Counted from the stretch's first letter, positions 22,759-32,190 are shown. The stretch is DNA of 34,622 bases from JBKQHQ01 sp052148715 (GCA_052148715.1 JBKQHQ010000084.1:1-34622); one strand, 5' to 3'. Program-made: numbers and translations. Notes: a model not told the origin generated them from the sequence alone.

Positions 22759-22882
22759 AGCACGATGACTTTTCTTCGCGTCGTCATCGCGCTCTATCTT
22801 ATTGTCGAAGCATGATCTTTTCCGAAAACCGGTATCCACCCTCGGGTCAAGCCCGAGGGCAGGCTTTTGCGGGATCATGCTT
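22756..22882. repeat. Dispersed palindromic repeat (Rhizobiales type)
   Basis: The unit starts on the MarR stop codon. TAGAGC-A-CGATGAC pairs with GTCATCG-C-GCTCTA (22756-22797). Next AAGCATGATC (22808-22817) pairs with GATCATGCTT (22873-22882), enclosing a small hairpin CCCTCGGG-CCCGAGGG. The string AAGCATGATCTTTTCCGAAA is one I know from repeats scattered in Bradyrhizobium genomes. It may terminate marR transcription. Confidence 0.75.
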
Positions 22883-22950
22883 TAGCAACCACAAGGCTCA
22901 CCCATGACCGTCACGATCATCGACCAGCTCGGAAAGAGGAGCGGCTGACA

Positions 22951-23280
22951 ATGGAGTGGCTTTCTCTCGTATCCTATTTCTTCGGCGGCGCCTTTTTGAC
23001 GAACGCCGTTCCTCATCTCGTCAGCGGCGTGATGGGAGAACCGTTCCAAAGCCCCTTCGCGAAGCCGCCGGGGCAAGGGCTCTCCTCGTCGACCGTGAAC
23101 GTCCTCTGGGGCGTTCTCAACATCGTCGTCGGCTACGTCCTCGTCTGCCGCGTCGGCGATTTTGGATTGAGGACCACGCGCGACGTCATACCGTTTGGGC
23201 TCGGCATTCTGCTGATGGGCCTGCTCCTCGCGCGGCAATTCGGCCGCTTCCATGGCGGCAATTCGCCGGAGCGTTCATGA
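22951..23280 (+). CDS. Small membrane protein
   Basis: A 109-residue membrane protein with three predicted helices: LSLVSYFFGGAFLTNAVPHL, VNVLWGVLNIVVGYVLVC and VIPFGLGILLMGLLLARQFG. The conserved-looking NAVPHLVSGVMGEPFQSPFA loop is seen in small rhizobial membrane proteins of unknown function. GAGGAG lies 9 nt before ATG 22951. It ends 4 nt before the MFS start at 23285, so the two are co-transcribed and probably function together. Confidence 0.8.
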   Translation: MEWLSLVSYFFGGAFLTNAVPHLVSGVMGEPFQSPFAKPPGQGLSSSTVNVLWGVLNIVVGYVLVCRVGDFGLRTTRDVIPFGLGILLMGLLLARQFGRFHGGNSPERS

Positions 23281-23284
23281 GCGC

Positions 23285-24691
23285 ATGAGTCCTTCATCGA
23301 AGGACAGCGGCCCGGCGTTGTCCGGCGGCGACGATCAAGCCGATCGTCTTGCTCCCGGCGTTTGGAAAGTGGTCTGTGTCGCGGCCATTGGCGCCTTCAT
23401 GGCACAACTCGACGCCACGGTCGTCAATGTGTCGCTCGCCAGCCTTGCCGCCGATCTGCACGTCAGCCTTGCGGCGATCCAGTGGGTGACGAGCGGCTAT
23501 CTGCTGGCGCTTGCGCTGATGCTCCCGCTGAACGGCTGGCTCGTCGACCGCATCGGCGCCAAGGCTCTCTATCTCGGGTGCTTCGCGGCCTTCACCCTCT
23601 CTTCGACCCTGTGCGCCCTGGCATGGTCCGCGAATTCGCTGATTGCCTTCCGTATCCTCCAGGGCATGAGCGGCGGACTGCTCGCGCCGATGGCGCAAAT
23701 GTTGATCGCCCGCGCTGCCGGCAGGCAGATGGCGCAGGTGGTCAGCGTCGCCGCCCTGCCGGTCCTGCTGGCGCCGCTGCTGGGTCCCGTCATCGCCGGC
23801 GCCATCCTCCAGTTCGCATCCTGGCGCTGGCTTTTTTTCATCAACCTGCCGGTCGGCGTGCTGGCGCTTGCGCTGGCGGCGGCATTCCTGCCCAACGATC
23901 GGGAGGAGACGCGGCCGCGCGGCCTCGACCTGCTCGGGCTGGCCCTGCTGTCGCCGGGGCTGGTGCTGTTCCTCTACGGTTCGGACCATCTGGGCGAGCG
24001 GATCGGCGTCGCGGCGCTGGCCGTCTCCATCATCATGTTCGCGCTGTTCTACCGCACGGCGCGGGCCAAGGGCGACGCCGCGTTGATCGACCTTCGGCTG
24101 CTCAAGGGCAAGGTGTTCTCCGCTTCGATCGCCGCCATGTTCATGGTCAACGGCATCTCCTTCGCCGGCCAGATGCTGATTCCGATCTATCTGGTCCGCG
24201 CCTGCGGCCTGTCGCCAAGCCGAACCGGCTGGCTGTTGGTGCCGCTGGGGCTGGGCATGATGTGCACCTATCCATTCATGGGCCGTCTCACGCAGCGGTT
24301 CGGCATCCGCAAGCTCGCCGCGTGTGGTGCGCTCCTGGCCCTGGCCGGAACGCTGCCGCTCGTCTTCTTGGCCCAGCACGGCCTCGTCGTCACCGTCCTG
24401 GCCGCGAGCCTCTTCATTCGCGGCGTTGGCGTGAGCGCCATCGGCATTCCGTCGATCACCTCGGGCTATGCGTCCGTGGCGCGCCAGGACCTGCCGATGG
24501 CGACGACCGCCATGAACATCGTGCAGCGCCTCGGCGGCCCGACGTTGACGACACTCTGCGCGGCCTTCCTCGGGTGGCGCCTGTCGGCCACGGCAGATCT
24601 GGCGTCGACGTCAGGCGCCTTCGTCGCGGCGTTCGGTCTGCTCTGCGCCCTGCACGCGCTGCTGTTCCTCGCCACCCTCCGGCTACCTTGA
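23285..24691 (+). CDS. MFS transporter, DHA2 (EmrB/QacA) drug:proton antiporter family
   Basis: A 468-residue inner-membrane transporter with about 14 hydrophobic helices. Characteristic DHA2 motifs are FMAQLDATVVNVSLASLAAD in helix 1, GYLLALALMLPLNGWLVDRI before motif A (GWLVDRIGAK), the helix 5 motif LPVLLAPLLGPVIAGAIL, and WRWLFFINLPVG after it. It should export hydrophobic drugs or metabolites using the proton gradient. ATG 23285 was preferred to 23252, which lies inside the upstream gene. Regulation is probably through MarR at 22306. No periplasmic adaptor gene is present here. Confidence 0.92.
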   Translation: MSPSSKDSGPALSGGDDQADRLAPGVWKVVCVAAIGAFMAQLDATVVNVSLASLAADLHVSLAAIQWVTSGYLLALALMLPLNGWLVDRIGAKALYLGCFAAFTLSSTLCALAWSANSLIAFRILQGMSGGLLAPMAQMLIARAAGRQMAQVVSVAALPVLLAPLLGPVIAGAILQFASWRWLFFINLPVGVLALALAAAFLPNDREETRPRGLDLLGLALLSPGLVLFLYGSDHLGERIGVAALAVSIIMFALFYRTARAKGDAALIDLRLLKGKVFSASIAAMFMVNGISFAGQMLIPIYLVRACGLSPSRTGWLLVPLGLGMMCTYPFMGRLTQRFGIRKLAACGALLALAGTLPLVFLAQHGLVVTVLAASLFIRGVGVSAIGIPSITSGYASVARQDLPMATTAMNIVQRLGGPTLTTLCAAFLGWRLSATADLASTSGAFVAAFGLLCALHALLFLATLRLP

Positions 24692-24919
24692 TCGTTCAGA
24701 AAGGCGGCGGCGCGGTCGGCAGTGAGGCCTCTGGCATTCCCCTCAATCCGAGCAAGCGTCTCGGTGAGGTCGCCATCGGCGAACTTGGCAAGCAGCCGCA
24801 GGCCTTCGGTTGGATCACCGCTCACACGGCGGCCCTCGAAGCGCCCGAGTCATGCATCTCATAGGTGCCCCACTGCTCCGACGCAGACAGCGACGGGAAC
24901 GGTGCCCCTATCAGCGACA
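24692..24919. other. Intergenic region between convergent genes
   Basis: The 228 nt contain no intact gene. The minus strand has a short open stretch (SGDPTEGLRLLAKFADGDL and on) and, in another frame, WGTYEMHDSG, which may be pieces of a lost gene; I cannot name a family. No clear terminator was seen. Confidence 0.4.
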
Positions 24920-26422
24920 TCATGCCGGGCATGGGAGTCGTCCCGCGTCTGCCGCCCAACATATCGAATTGAATCGACAGGCTCGGCAGCAAAGGTGGCT
25001 CTCCAGCATCGCAATTTTGCACCGCCCAGCGCGCAACCCACGCAGTTCCTCATGTGCGCAATGGATGTCATCGCCGCTTTGGGTGTACGACGTTTCAGAA
25101 TGACCTGTGAGAGGTTGAGCGTCCGCAACGCCTTTGGCGCGAGCTTTTGGCCATTCGTGGAATTCACAAGCAGGACCGAACGGCTCCGCCGTTTTGAAAA
25201 ACCAGTGTTCACCGGTCGCAATCACGTACTCGGGATGCGGACCGCCAATATGAGTGACGAAAATCACATCATTGGCGCCACGCTCGCGGACAATCGCCGG
25301 TGTTGACCCCGCAATCGGCGTGACGTCGGGCTGGGCAGCTTTGCGGCTTCCGAGGCCTCGAGGAAAGCCCGGGAACTCGGTCATCGGACCAGGCGCCAGG
25401 TCCGGTCGACCGAGCATTTGGAGCAGACGCGCCTCGAACGCGGCCCCATTCGCAGACAGAGAGTCAACGAACTCGGCCATGCGACCGGGTTCCCGCGGAT
25501 CCTCCAACACCACTCCAGCATCGTCCACGATCGCAAATGGCCGATCCGCGGTAATCGCTATGATCGCGGGCCAGATCGAGCGGGTCGGATAAGTGCGTCG
25601 ACTGCCACCGCTCTCTCGGGTGACGGCCACAACTCCCCTGAAGATACGAGAAATCGCAGCCGGGCTGAGCGCAGCAAGAGCTTGCGCAGGAGACAAGGTG
25701 AGCGGAAGCGTATCGACGAGTCTCGGCCGATGAAGAAGCCGAAACAGCGCTGCATGTCCGTCGAGTATGTCCTCGATGCTGACGAAGCAGTGTATCAACC
25801 CGACATTCGGTGGGCCTTCGCCGGTGAAGACATCCACCGGCTCCTCGAAGACCACGACCCATCGACCTGCGGTCGATACCACTCGGCGAAGCGTCGAGCG
25901 GCCGAGTTCGTCAAGCGATCTCACATACGTGCGAAGATCGTTCAACCACTCAGCCCATTCGGCCAAGATCGGATGGTCCTTCCTTCCAGATTTCAAGTCA
26001 CCTATCGCGCCGCTGATTAGGTCAGCCATTCCTCGCGCATCGAGATTTCGACCACGCGGCTGGCGCGCGGCACCGACGTCATATGCCTTTGCCTCGACCA
26101 GCACGACGGGCGCTCGCGTTTCGGGCGCGATGCCAAGATAATCAAAGTACAGTCGCTCGTCGTCAGCATCCCAGCTCCTCGCCTCCTCCACGACCTGGCG
26201 AGGATCGTCGGGGTTCCAATCGAGCGCGCGAAGCATGCGATCAACTAGGAAACGGCGCGTGGGCCTCTCCAGAAGCTCGTCATCCTCAGCGCCGGCAGGC
26301 GCCTCACCTTCCTGAACAGCCCGCGCATATTGGCCGCGAATACGTTGCTCGTCGGCCTGAAAGTCTTCGAACGCGCGCCGCAGCGCTGCCCGGAACGCAG
26401 CGATCGCGGCTTCTTCGCTCAA
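24920..26422 (-). CDS. PD-(D/E)xK-like nuclease (HsdR-N type) with Cys-rich C-terminus
   Basis: A 500-residue protein of unknown family. After a helical N-terminus, residues ~56-115 have the arrangement of HsdR N-terminal nucleases: RRFLVDRMLRALDWNPDDP, VVEEARS, then FDYLGIAPE with Asp94, and VVLVEAKAYD with Glu110-x-Lys112. The middle is helical and not recognised. The last ~45 residues are Cys-rich (HCAHEEL at 454, then CKIAML, CCRACRF, ICW), like a zinc-binding module. The start is TTG 26422, overlapping the stop of the NTPase gene by 4 nt (TTGA), so it is translationally coupled; no other start fits. It is the last gene of the toxin-antitoxin-NTPase unit. A nuclease effector or modification-dependent cutter is the most likely role (inference). 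Confidence 0.75.
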   Translation of the reverse strand: MSEEAAIAAFRAALRRAFEDFQADEQRIRGQYARAVQEGEAPAGAEDDELLERPTRRFLVDRMLRALDWNPDDPRQVVEEARSWDADDERLYFDYLGIAPETRAPVVLVEAKAYDVGAARQPRGRNLDARGMADLISGAIGDLKSGRKDHPILAEWAEWLNDLRTYVRSLDELGRSTLRRVVSTAGRWVVVFEEPVDVFTGEGPPNVGLIHCFVSIEDILDGHAALFRLLHRPRLVDTLPLTLSPAQALAALSPAAISRIFRGVVAVTRESGGSRRTYPTRSIWPAIIAITADRPFAIVDDAGVVLEDPREPGRMAEFVDSLSANGAAFEARLLQMLGRPDLAPGPMTEFPGFPRGLGSRKAAQPDVTPIAGSTPAIVRERGANDVIFVTHIGGPHPEYVIATGEHWFFKTAEPFGPACEFHEWPKARAKGVADAQPLTGHSETSYTQSGDDIHCAHEELRGLRAGRCKIAMLESHLCCRACRFNSICWAADAGRLPCPA

Positions 26423-29400
26423 CGCAGTAGATCCGGGAGTTCGTAGAGGAGTTTTAGCGCGTCCGGCCAGCCCACCGCCGAGAAGGTCTCCAGGACAGTG
26501 ACGAGTCGTGCGCGTCGATCAGGATCCTCGAAGATCGATCGATAATCCGCAAGATACACTCGCACGAGTGCGACCAAGGCGTCCGCGCCAAGAGACTCGA
26601 ACTGATAGTTCTCGGTTACGGCTGGTCCTGTGAGGATGGCGGCGATGTGATCGAAAACCTCCGCCGGCGACGCCTCGACGAGAAACACATAGAGATCGAT
26701 GAGATGGTGGATGGTTCGTGCCGAGCCATGCTCGCCGATTGCATCAAGAGCGCCTCGATAGTCCTCCAAGAAGCGCTGCTTGCCAGGGGCGTCGACGATG
26801 CCGGGGGATCGGTCGTTCGACTGTCGAAACGCCCCTGAGCCGAAATACAACTGATTGCAGGCGTGGTCGAGCAGATGATCGGCCGCGATGTAAAGCGCCT
26901 CCATGGACGCCTTATCCGCGTCGGAGGCCTCGGCCGACCGAAGGACCGGCTCTGACTTCTCCTTAGCAACGACGGAGGCTGTAACGATCCGATCCAGCAC
27001 GGCCTGCGCGCGCGCACGCATCGCCGTCTCTTCGACATTGCTTTGCGCCCGATAGCCAAAGAAGAGCACTTCACGCAGACTGGACAACATAGCCCAGAGA
27101 AAGGGGTCACCGACGACTGGATCGTCGATCCAGATCGCGAACTGGGTCCATGCCCGCGCACTGTCTGCCTTCACGCATAGCCACGCCACGAGATTGCCCG
27201 CGGCTTCTTCAAAGTCGTTCCTTCCCGACCGCTTCTCGCCCCCTTGGGCCGCCGACATCCGGCTAAGGATGTCCGAAAGCAGCCGTTCAGTTCTCTCAGA
27301 GTCCGCACCGGCGACACGTTGCAGCGGTCCGGAGATAAAAAAACCAAGGACGCCCGTGCTGGTCTCATTTTTAGCGACGTATTCCGCCAGCGACCACATT
27401 CGGTCTCGCGCGACATCCCAAAGGCCGTTGATGGACTGGGCCACCTGTAGTCGAACGGTGCGCACGGGATCGCGAAGAAAACCTTCGAGTTCGTCCAACA
27501 TCTCGGGGCGGTTGATCGCAAAGCGCTGGGCCAGCCGCATGGTAGAAGCGGCTGCATAGACGCGGACGTCCCAATTGCCCCACGCCATCATTCCGCCGTC
27601 GTCGTCTTCCGCGCGCTCTTCGGGGTACGCACTCCGTCCAAGGCGAGAAACGAGCGCAAGCAGCACGTCGAGATCGGGATGTCCCTCATGCGTCGGATCA
27701 TAAGTATCGCTGGTACTTATCCGCTCGACCGCATTGCTAATGGCTCCCCAACTCGAGTGCAGCAATTCCGTGTGCGGCGCGGGGTTTACCGCCCGATCGA
27801 TGATCTCCACCAGTTCACGCGTCAGATGCCAGAGACCGACCACGTCTACTTGCGCATCCGCGCCAGTCTGCGTCTTCAGGCTCTCTTCGAGCACCCGCGT
27901 TGCTGCCCGGACCGAAAGGTCTGGTTCATTCTCCAAATCGACACCGTCGCGGGCGAGCAGAAAGTCAGTGATGTCTTCGGCCGGCCCGGAACGCGTCTCG
28001 ATTGAAACGAAAGCTGGATTGCCACGGAGCAAGTTCTCAGTGGCCAACCCCGCTCGAAATTGCTTCATCTCCGCGGTCATCAGCGCGTCTTCTGGGACGA
28101 GCGAAAGCAGCCGCGACAAAAGCGACCGCCACCATCTCCCTGCCGGTGAATCTTCCAGTAGATGCGACTGAAGTGCTGCCGCCTCAAATTTCTCCCGCTC
28201 GCGGGGCGAGCGGAGAGCATAGGTCGCACCGAGGTAGATGACGGCGTCCCTGGCAAGTCCCCGGATGCTGGCGAACGCCGGTGTCGCAGCGAGCGGCCAC
28301 AGCAGATCGTCGGCCACACCCGCACGTTCGGAGCCGATCCGCAGGAGGCGGGCCCAAATAGCGGCTCCGGCCTCACTGGCCGCGGCAGTGTCAACGGCGC
28401 TGCGAAACGTCTCAGCATCGGTTTTCACGAGGAAATCGACGAAAGTGGTTAGGACGTCATCCTCGGCCGATCCCGTCCGGCGGCCGCCTCGCCGCCAGTC
28501 TTGGAGCGAAAGCATCTCGTCGATAACCCGGACGATGCCTCCATCGATATCGACTTCAAGAACGGTGAGCGGGGTTTCGCCCCGACTCTTGTCTCGCGCC
28601 ATACCTTTGGCGGCGCCGATTACGGCGGCAACGCCAGCCTTTGGCGCAGCGCTAAGGAATGCTCTCAGCGCGCGATTCAAATGCCAGTGTGCGTGCTCGT
28701 ATTCCTGCTTCCGATTTGTGGAGAGCGGCATGATACGGCTGGGCTGCCCTCCGAACCAACTCTTTCCATCCTGCGGGGCATCCCTCCCAAACAACGTCGA
28801 GTAGATCGTCGCCACGAAGTCTGCATCATACGAAATAATGTTCGGCACGCCCTCGGCCAACCACGGCGCCTCGCTATGCGCGTGTTCGGTAAAGTGCGGA
28901 TCATCGAGGACTTGCTGAAGAAGGTGTCGGGAGGCTTGCGGGTCCGAGCCGTAGCTCTTTGCGACGCAGCGGATTCCGGCGATCGCGATCAGCGAAAAAT
29001 AGGGATCGAGCGACCATGCCAGTTTGAGGAGCGCCCGAGACGCTGAACCGAATCCGGCAACAAAAGCTGCATCGTTGAAATCGGCCCGTTCATACAGCGA
29101 CCAAAGAAGGAAACGCGCCGCGTCAGCGAAATTGCGATCGCCCAAGCTGGCCCCAGCCTCGGCAACCTTCGACCATGCTCTTCCGACTGCCGGCTGAACA
29201 GTTCTGTCGGTGAAGGTCATTCCGACGAAGCGCGCCAACCGCGAGAGCATCGCACCAGCCGACGGGCGGTCCGCTGCGTTTGTGATGATTGCTAATAATC
29301 CGGCTACGTCGGCTTCGCTTTCGACACGTTCTGCGATTGTCCGAAGGGCGACGCTCGCGACCACGGGATCCACAATCTGCGATGACGTGATGCTGTTGAG

Positions 29401-31347
29401 CAGTCTCCAAGATTGCGATCTCGCTGCATCGTCTAACTGCCAGATGCGCTCCATCGCAAAACGCAACGCAGGCCCGAGCAGCAACCCCACTCCGGGATCG
29501 TCGGAAACCTGCCCCAGGAGCCGGTCAATCTCGCTCCACATGAGATAGTAGCGACCGGCAACGTGATCGAAGAGAACGTGGTGGGCAAACGCCACCAAAT
29601 CGCCAGCAGGCACGAGCACACCCGACTGAAGAACGCCATCGAGGGCATCATGCTGAACAGCGATCCGCGGAACCGTCAGGCGACGACTTCCGACCATCGC
29701 GGTTATCGCCGCCGACGCGGCCCGCTTTAGCGGCTGTGTGGGCAGCCGTTCATCTTCGTATCGATCGATGAGCTCCGATTGGGTGGCAACTGTGCGAATG
29801 GCTTGGGACGTGACACCGCCTCTGATGAGGTCGGCGGCGAGCGAAAGGTTGAAGATGTTCGTCAGCAGCAGCTTCAGTTTTGGTGGCGCGGTTTCAATCA
29901 GATCGCCGAGTTGCGGCGCTTGGGCCGCGATTTCGCTCAGTTCACCCGGCGACAGAGCTTTGATCAGGAAGTGACGCGCCTGACCCAGCTTCTGCTCCGC
30001 ATATGCCGGGTTCGGCGGAGCCCCTTGCATGGCTTCGCGGAACCGACGGCCATTCAGCAGATCGAAGGTTCGGATCGACGCAACGATCGACCATCTCGCG
30101 CCGAGCCTTGGCAGCGCGAGTTCGATCAGCGATGCGAAGGCTGCCTCTGACGGTCCACCGCGCGAGGCGTCGAGAGCATCGATGATGATGATGCCTGGCT
30201 CACCACCCGGCCAAGCTTCAAGGACATCGAGGAGATCGTGCGTAAGCCCGAGTTCGCTCTTCAAATCTGCCAGTTTGGAGATACCGGCCAGCCTATCCAC
30301 GGACAGAAAGACAAACGGGGCGGTCTGCGTCCGAAATTCGCACGCCAGAGCGACGAGAACCCCGGTCTTTCCCGCTCCAGGCTCGCCGATGACGAGAAGG
30401 CTTCCGCTGTCGATGGCGGCTTTGAGTGCCGGCAGGCATTCGCGGCCAAGCGGAACCCGACGGTCCGCCTCTAGTCGCGTGTGGCGAACGAGCCGCTCGC
30501 ATTCCTCGTTCGTGTAGCGGCGAAGAGCATCAATGTCTCGATCGAATCCGGGCGCCCGCTTATCGGGATAGCCGGCAGATCGAAGCGCACGGGCCAAGCC
30601 ATTTCGATCCGCGGCAGCTCCGCTCCGAATAAGCTGCCTGACGATTCCAAGCAGTGCTGACGTCGGCGCCGCTCCTTGGTCTGCTCCCTCATAGAGGCGC
30701 GAACCGACCAGGGATGTGGCTTCGCGCCAATCGGCGCTGGCTGCGTCAGCACCAAATCGACGGATTCGGAAAAGCCTCGCGAGATCAACCAGGTCATCCT
30801 CGGTTGGATCCGAACCGAACACGCCCTGCCACGAGCGTGCCACGTGATCCCTGAAGACAGCGAGTGCGTCGTTTTGCGCACCCGAGACCCTCGCGACAAC
30901 GGCAGGCCACGTTTCCCCTCGGTCGAAATTCCGACAAGCCTCATCGAGCGCATCAATAGATCGAGGAGCGTTGTCTGCAATTGCGAGCACCGCCGCGACG
31001 CGCGTCGGGTCTATGGCGGTGTTTTTTGATCTTTGCTCTGCGGCGAACCGGACGAGCTGCCCGATCGTCTTCGCCAGTGCCGAGTCGGCCCCTCGCTCCA
31101 AAGCGGGTCGCGTCTTGCACTGGAAATAGATCGCGCCACCATCGGCTAAGCGCAGTACGGCGTCGTCCAGAGCGTCTCCAGTTTCGAACTGCAGCTCAAC
31201 CGGTCGGAGATCAGCGCCTAGACCGAAGCGGGCACCAACAGGCATATCGGTCACGAGTTGCGCGGCCAGCCAGGTGCCCACCATCGCCTGGAACGACATC
31301 CCAGCTTCGGTTGCGCGACCTCCTGCTGTGGAATTGGAACCGGCCAT
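26419..31347 (-). CDS. Very large P-loop NTPase with N-terminal QxK nuclease-like domain
   Basis: A 1642-residue protein. Residues ~10-100 resemble the DUF4297/Cap4-type nuclease: AGMSFQAMVGTWLAAQL, then VELQFETGDALDD and AIYFQCKT with the Q76-x-K78 pair. A P-loop GEPGAGKT is at 321-328, Walker B IIIID at 386-390, and IVASIRTFD at about 421-429 is the sensor-like strand. The rest, ~1200 residues, is mostly amphipathic helices of HEAT/TPR character, without a known domain. This build (nuclease, NTPase, long sensor-like helical repeats) is that of antiviral STAND (Avs) proteins, in which the C-terminus recognises phage proteins; membership here is inference. ATG 31347 is 7 nt after the GNAT stop with AAGGA upstream, and the 3' end overlaps the nuclease gene. 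Confidence 0.82.
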   Translation of the reverse strand: MAGSNSTAGGRATEAGMSFQAMVGTWLAAQLVTDMPVGARFGLGADLRPVELQFETGDALDDAVLRLADGGAIYFQCKTRPALERGADSALAKTIGQLVRFAAEQRSKNTAIDPTRVAAVLAIADNAPRSIDALDEACRNFDRGETWPAVVARVSGAQNDALAVFRDHVARSWQGVFGSDPTEDDLVDLARLFRIRRFGADAASADWREATSLVGSRLYEGADQGAAPTSALLGIVRQLIRSGAAADRNGLARALRSAGYPDKRAPGFDRDIDALRRYTNEECERLVRHTRLEADRRVPLGRECLPALKAAIDSGSLLVIGEPGAGKTGVLVALACEFRTQTAPFVFLSVDRLAGISKLADLKSELGLTHDLLDVLEAWPGGEPGIIIIDALDASRGGPSEAAFASLIELALPRLGARWSIVASIRTFDLLNGRRFREAMQGAPPNPAYAEQKLGQARHFLIKALSPGELSEIAAQAPQLGDLIETAPPKLKLLLTNIFNLSLAADLIRGGVTSQAIRTVATQSELIDRYEDERLPTQPLKRAASAAITAMVGSRRLTVPRIAVQHDALDGVLQSGVLVPAGDLVAFAHHVLFDHVAGRYYLMWSEIDRLLGQVSDDPGVGLLLGPALRFAMERIWQLDDAARSQSWRLLNSITSSQIVDPVVASVALRTIAERVESEADVAGLLAIITNAADRPSAGAMLSRLARFVGMTFTDRTVQPAVGRAWSKVAEAGASLGDRNFADAARFLLWSLYERADFNDAAFVAGFGSASRALLKLAWSLDPYFSLIAIAGIRCVAKSYGSDPQASRHLLQQVLDDPHFTEHAHSEAPWLAEGVPNIISYDADFVATIYSTLFGRDAPQDGKSWFGGQPSRIMPLSTNRKQEYEHAHWHLNRALRAFLSAAPKAGVAAVIGAAKGMARDKSRGETPLTVLEVDIDGGIVRVIDEMLSLQDWRRGGRRTGSAEDDVLTTFVDFLVKTDAETFRSAVDTAAASEAGAAIWARLLRIGSERAGVADDLLWPLAATPAFASIRGLARDAVIYLGATYALRSPREREKFEAAALQSHLLEDSPAGRWWRSLLSRLLSLVPEDALMTAEMKQFRAGLATENLLRGNPAFVSIETRSGPAEDITDFLLARDGVDLENEPDLSVRAATRVLEESLKTQTGADAQVDVVGLWHLTRELVEIIDRAVNPAPHTELLHSSWGAISNAVERISTSDTYDPTHEGHPDLDVLLALVSRLGRSAYPEERAEDDDGGMMAWGNWDVRVYAAASTMRLAQRFAINRPEMLDELEGFLRDPVRTVRLQVAQSINGLWDVARDRMWSLAEYVAKNETSTGVLGFFISGPLQRVAGADSERTERLLSDILSRMSAAQGGEKRSGRNDFEEAAGNLVAWLCVKADSARAWTQFAIWIDDPVVGDPFLWAMLSSLREVLFFGYRAQSNVEETAMRARAQAVLDRIVTASVVAKEKSEPVLRSAEASDADKASMEALYIAADHLLDHACNQLYFGSGAFRQSNDRSPGIVDAPGKQRFLEDYRGALDAIGEHGSARTIHHLIDLYVFLVEASPAEVFDHIAAILTGPAVTENYQFESLGADALVALVRVYLADYRSIFEDPDRRARLVTVLETFSAVGWPDALKLLYELPDLLR

Positions 31348-31354
31348 CGCAACG

Positions 31355-31870
31355 TTATCCTTCGAAGAGCTTCACTAGGTCTTCCATCGGCCGGAAGAGC
31401 TTCATCGGTTGATCGGGCAGTGGCAGAAAGCTCTCACGCAAATAGAACTGACGGGCCGCCTCATCTTTGGCGTCCACGATAACGGCAAACGAGGCGATCT
31501 CGCTACGAACCGCGCGGTGCAACGCGTCCGCTAACAGATACCTGCCACAGCCTTGTCCCTGTAGTCGTCCATCAACGGCAAGGCGTCCCAGCAGCGTAGC
31601 AGGGACGAGAGGATAGCGGGGAAGCCTGCGAGCCACCTTTTCCGGAAGCTCCGCGAGCCTCAATGCGGTCGACGAAAGCGTGTAGTATCCGCCGATCGAT
31701 CCATCTGAAAGGACGAGGACGAAAGGCGCCGCCAGGTTCTTCCGCGCATCCTGTCCGGCCTGCGTTCGCAAATACCGGTCGAGCGGCTCGGCTCCGCTAG
31801 CGAATGTATTGCGGTCATGCTGCGGCCCAAGGACCTCGATCCGCGCGCCGTCGAGTGGCCCAGCCAACAC
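31355..31870 (-). CDS. GNAT-family toxin of a type II toxin-antitoxin pair (second copy)
   Basis: A 171-residue paralogue of the GNAT at 16757-17269, sharing long identical stretches: AGQDARKN, PRYPLVPATLLGRLAVD, RSEIASFAVIVDAKDE and PDQPMKLFRPM. The acetyl-CoA loop reads GRLQGQGCGR where the other copy has QGKGYG, and Tyr143 is kept (QFYLRESFLP). The start is GTG 31870, immediately after the antitoxin stop TAG, so translation is coupled. The NTPase gene starts 7 nt after its stop. The toxin therefore sits inside an operon with the large NTPase, unlike copy 1. Confidence 0.9.
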   Translation of the reverse strand: MLAGPLDGARIEVLGPQHDRNTFASGAEPLDRYLRTQAGQDARKNLAAPFVLVLSDGSIGGYYTLSSTALRLAELPEKVARRLPRYPLVPATLLGRLAVDGRLQGQGCGRYLLADALHRAVRSEIASFAVIVDAKDEAARQFYLRESFLPLPDQPMKLFRPMEDLVKLFEG

Positions 31871-32173
31871 CTATACGCCGGTCGCCTCGCGATAGCGGCG
31901 CACCGTCTCGCGCAGGCGGTCATTCACCGGCTTGGGATTGAGCAGCGCGTCGACGAACGCTTCGCTGTCGCGAACCGACAGTTCGAGCTGTTGATGCTCC
32001 TCAATGGCCCGCCGTGCGGCATCCTGGACGCTGGTCAGCACGAAATCTGTGACCGTCCGTCCCTGAAGGGCGGCGGCATGTTCGATAAGCGTCTTCTGCT
32101 CCGCCGTCACCCGCGTCTCAAGACGCTGTGCGCGGGTGCGGCCGGCGGCTGATTTCGACGCTACGTTTGCCAT
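31871..32173 (-). CDS. DUF1778 antitoxin (second copy)
   Basis: A 100-residue DUF1778 ribbon-helix-helix antitoxin. The core (AALQGRTVTDFVLTSVQDAA then RRAIEEH) is identical to copy 1, and the rest differs mostly conservatively (for example TAEQKTLIEH against TPDQKSLIER). It should neutralise the GNAT toxin and repress the promoter. ATG 32173 is preceded by AGGAG. It is the first gene of the four-gene unit with GNAT, the NTPase and the nuclease. The closeness of both antitoxins makes cross-neutralisation and shared regulation between the two loci likely. Confidence 0.92.
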   Translation of the reverse strand: MANVASKSAAGRTRAQRLETRVTAEQKTLIEHAAALQGRTVTDFVLTSVQDAARRAIEEHQQLELSVRDSEAFVDALLNPKPVNDRLRETVRRYREATGV

Positions 32174-32190
32174 GGCAATTCTCCTGCCCC

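Noticed and set aside
24692..24843. Possible minus-strand protein fragment (SGDPTEGLRLLAKFADGDL...)
   Set aside because: It looks coding but has no start, no recognised family, and the upstream frame is closed by stops, so it is left unnamed.
23362..24864. A 500-residue plus-strand frame overlapping the MFS gene
   Set aside because: Arg/Gly/Ala-rich with no membrane helices; it is the out-of-frame reading of the transporter.
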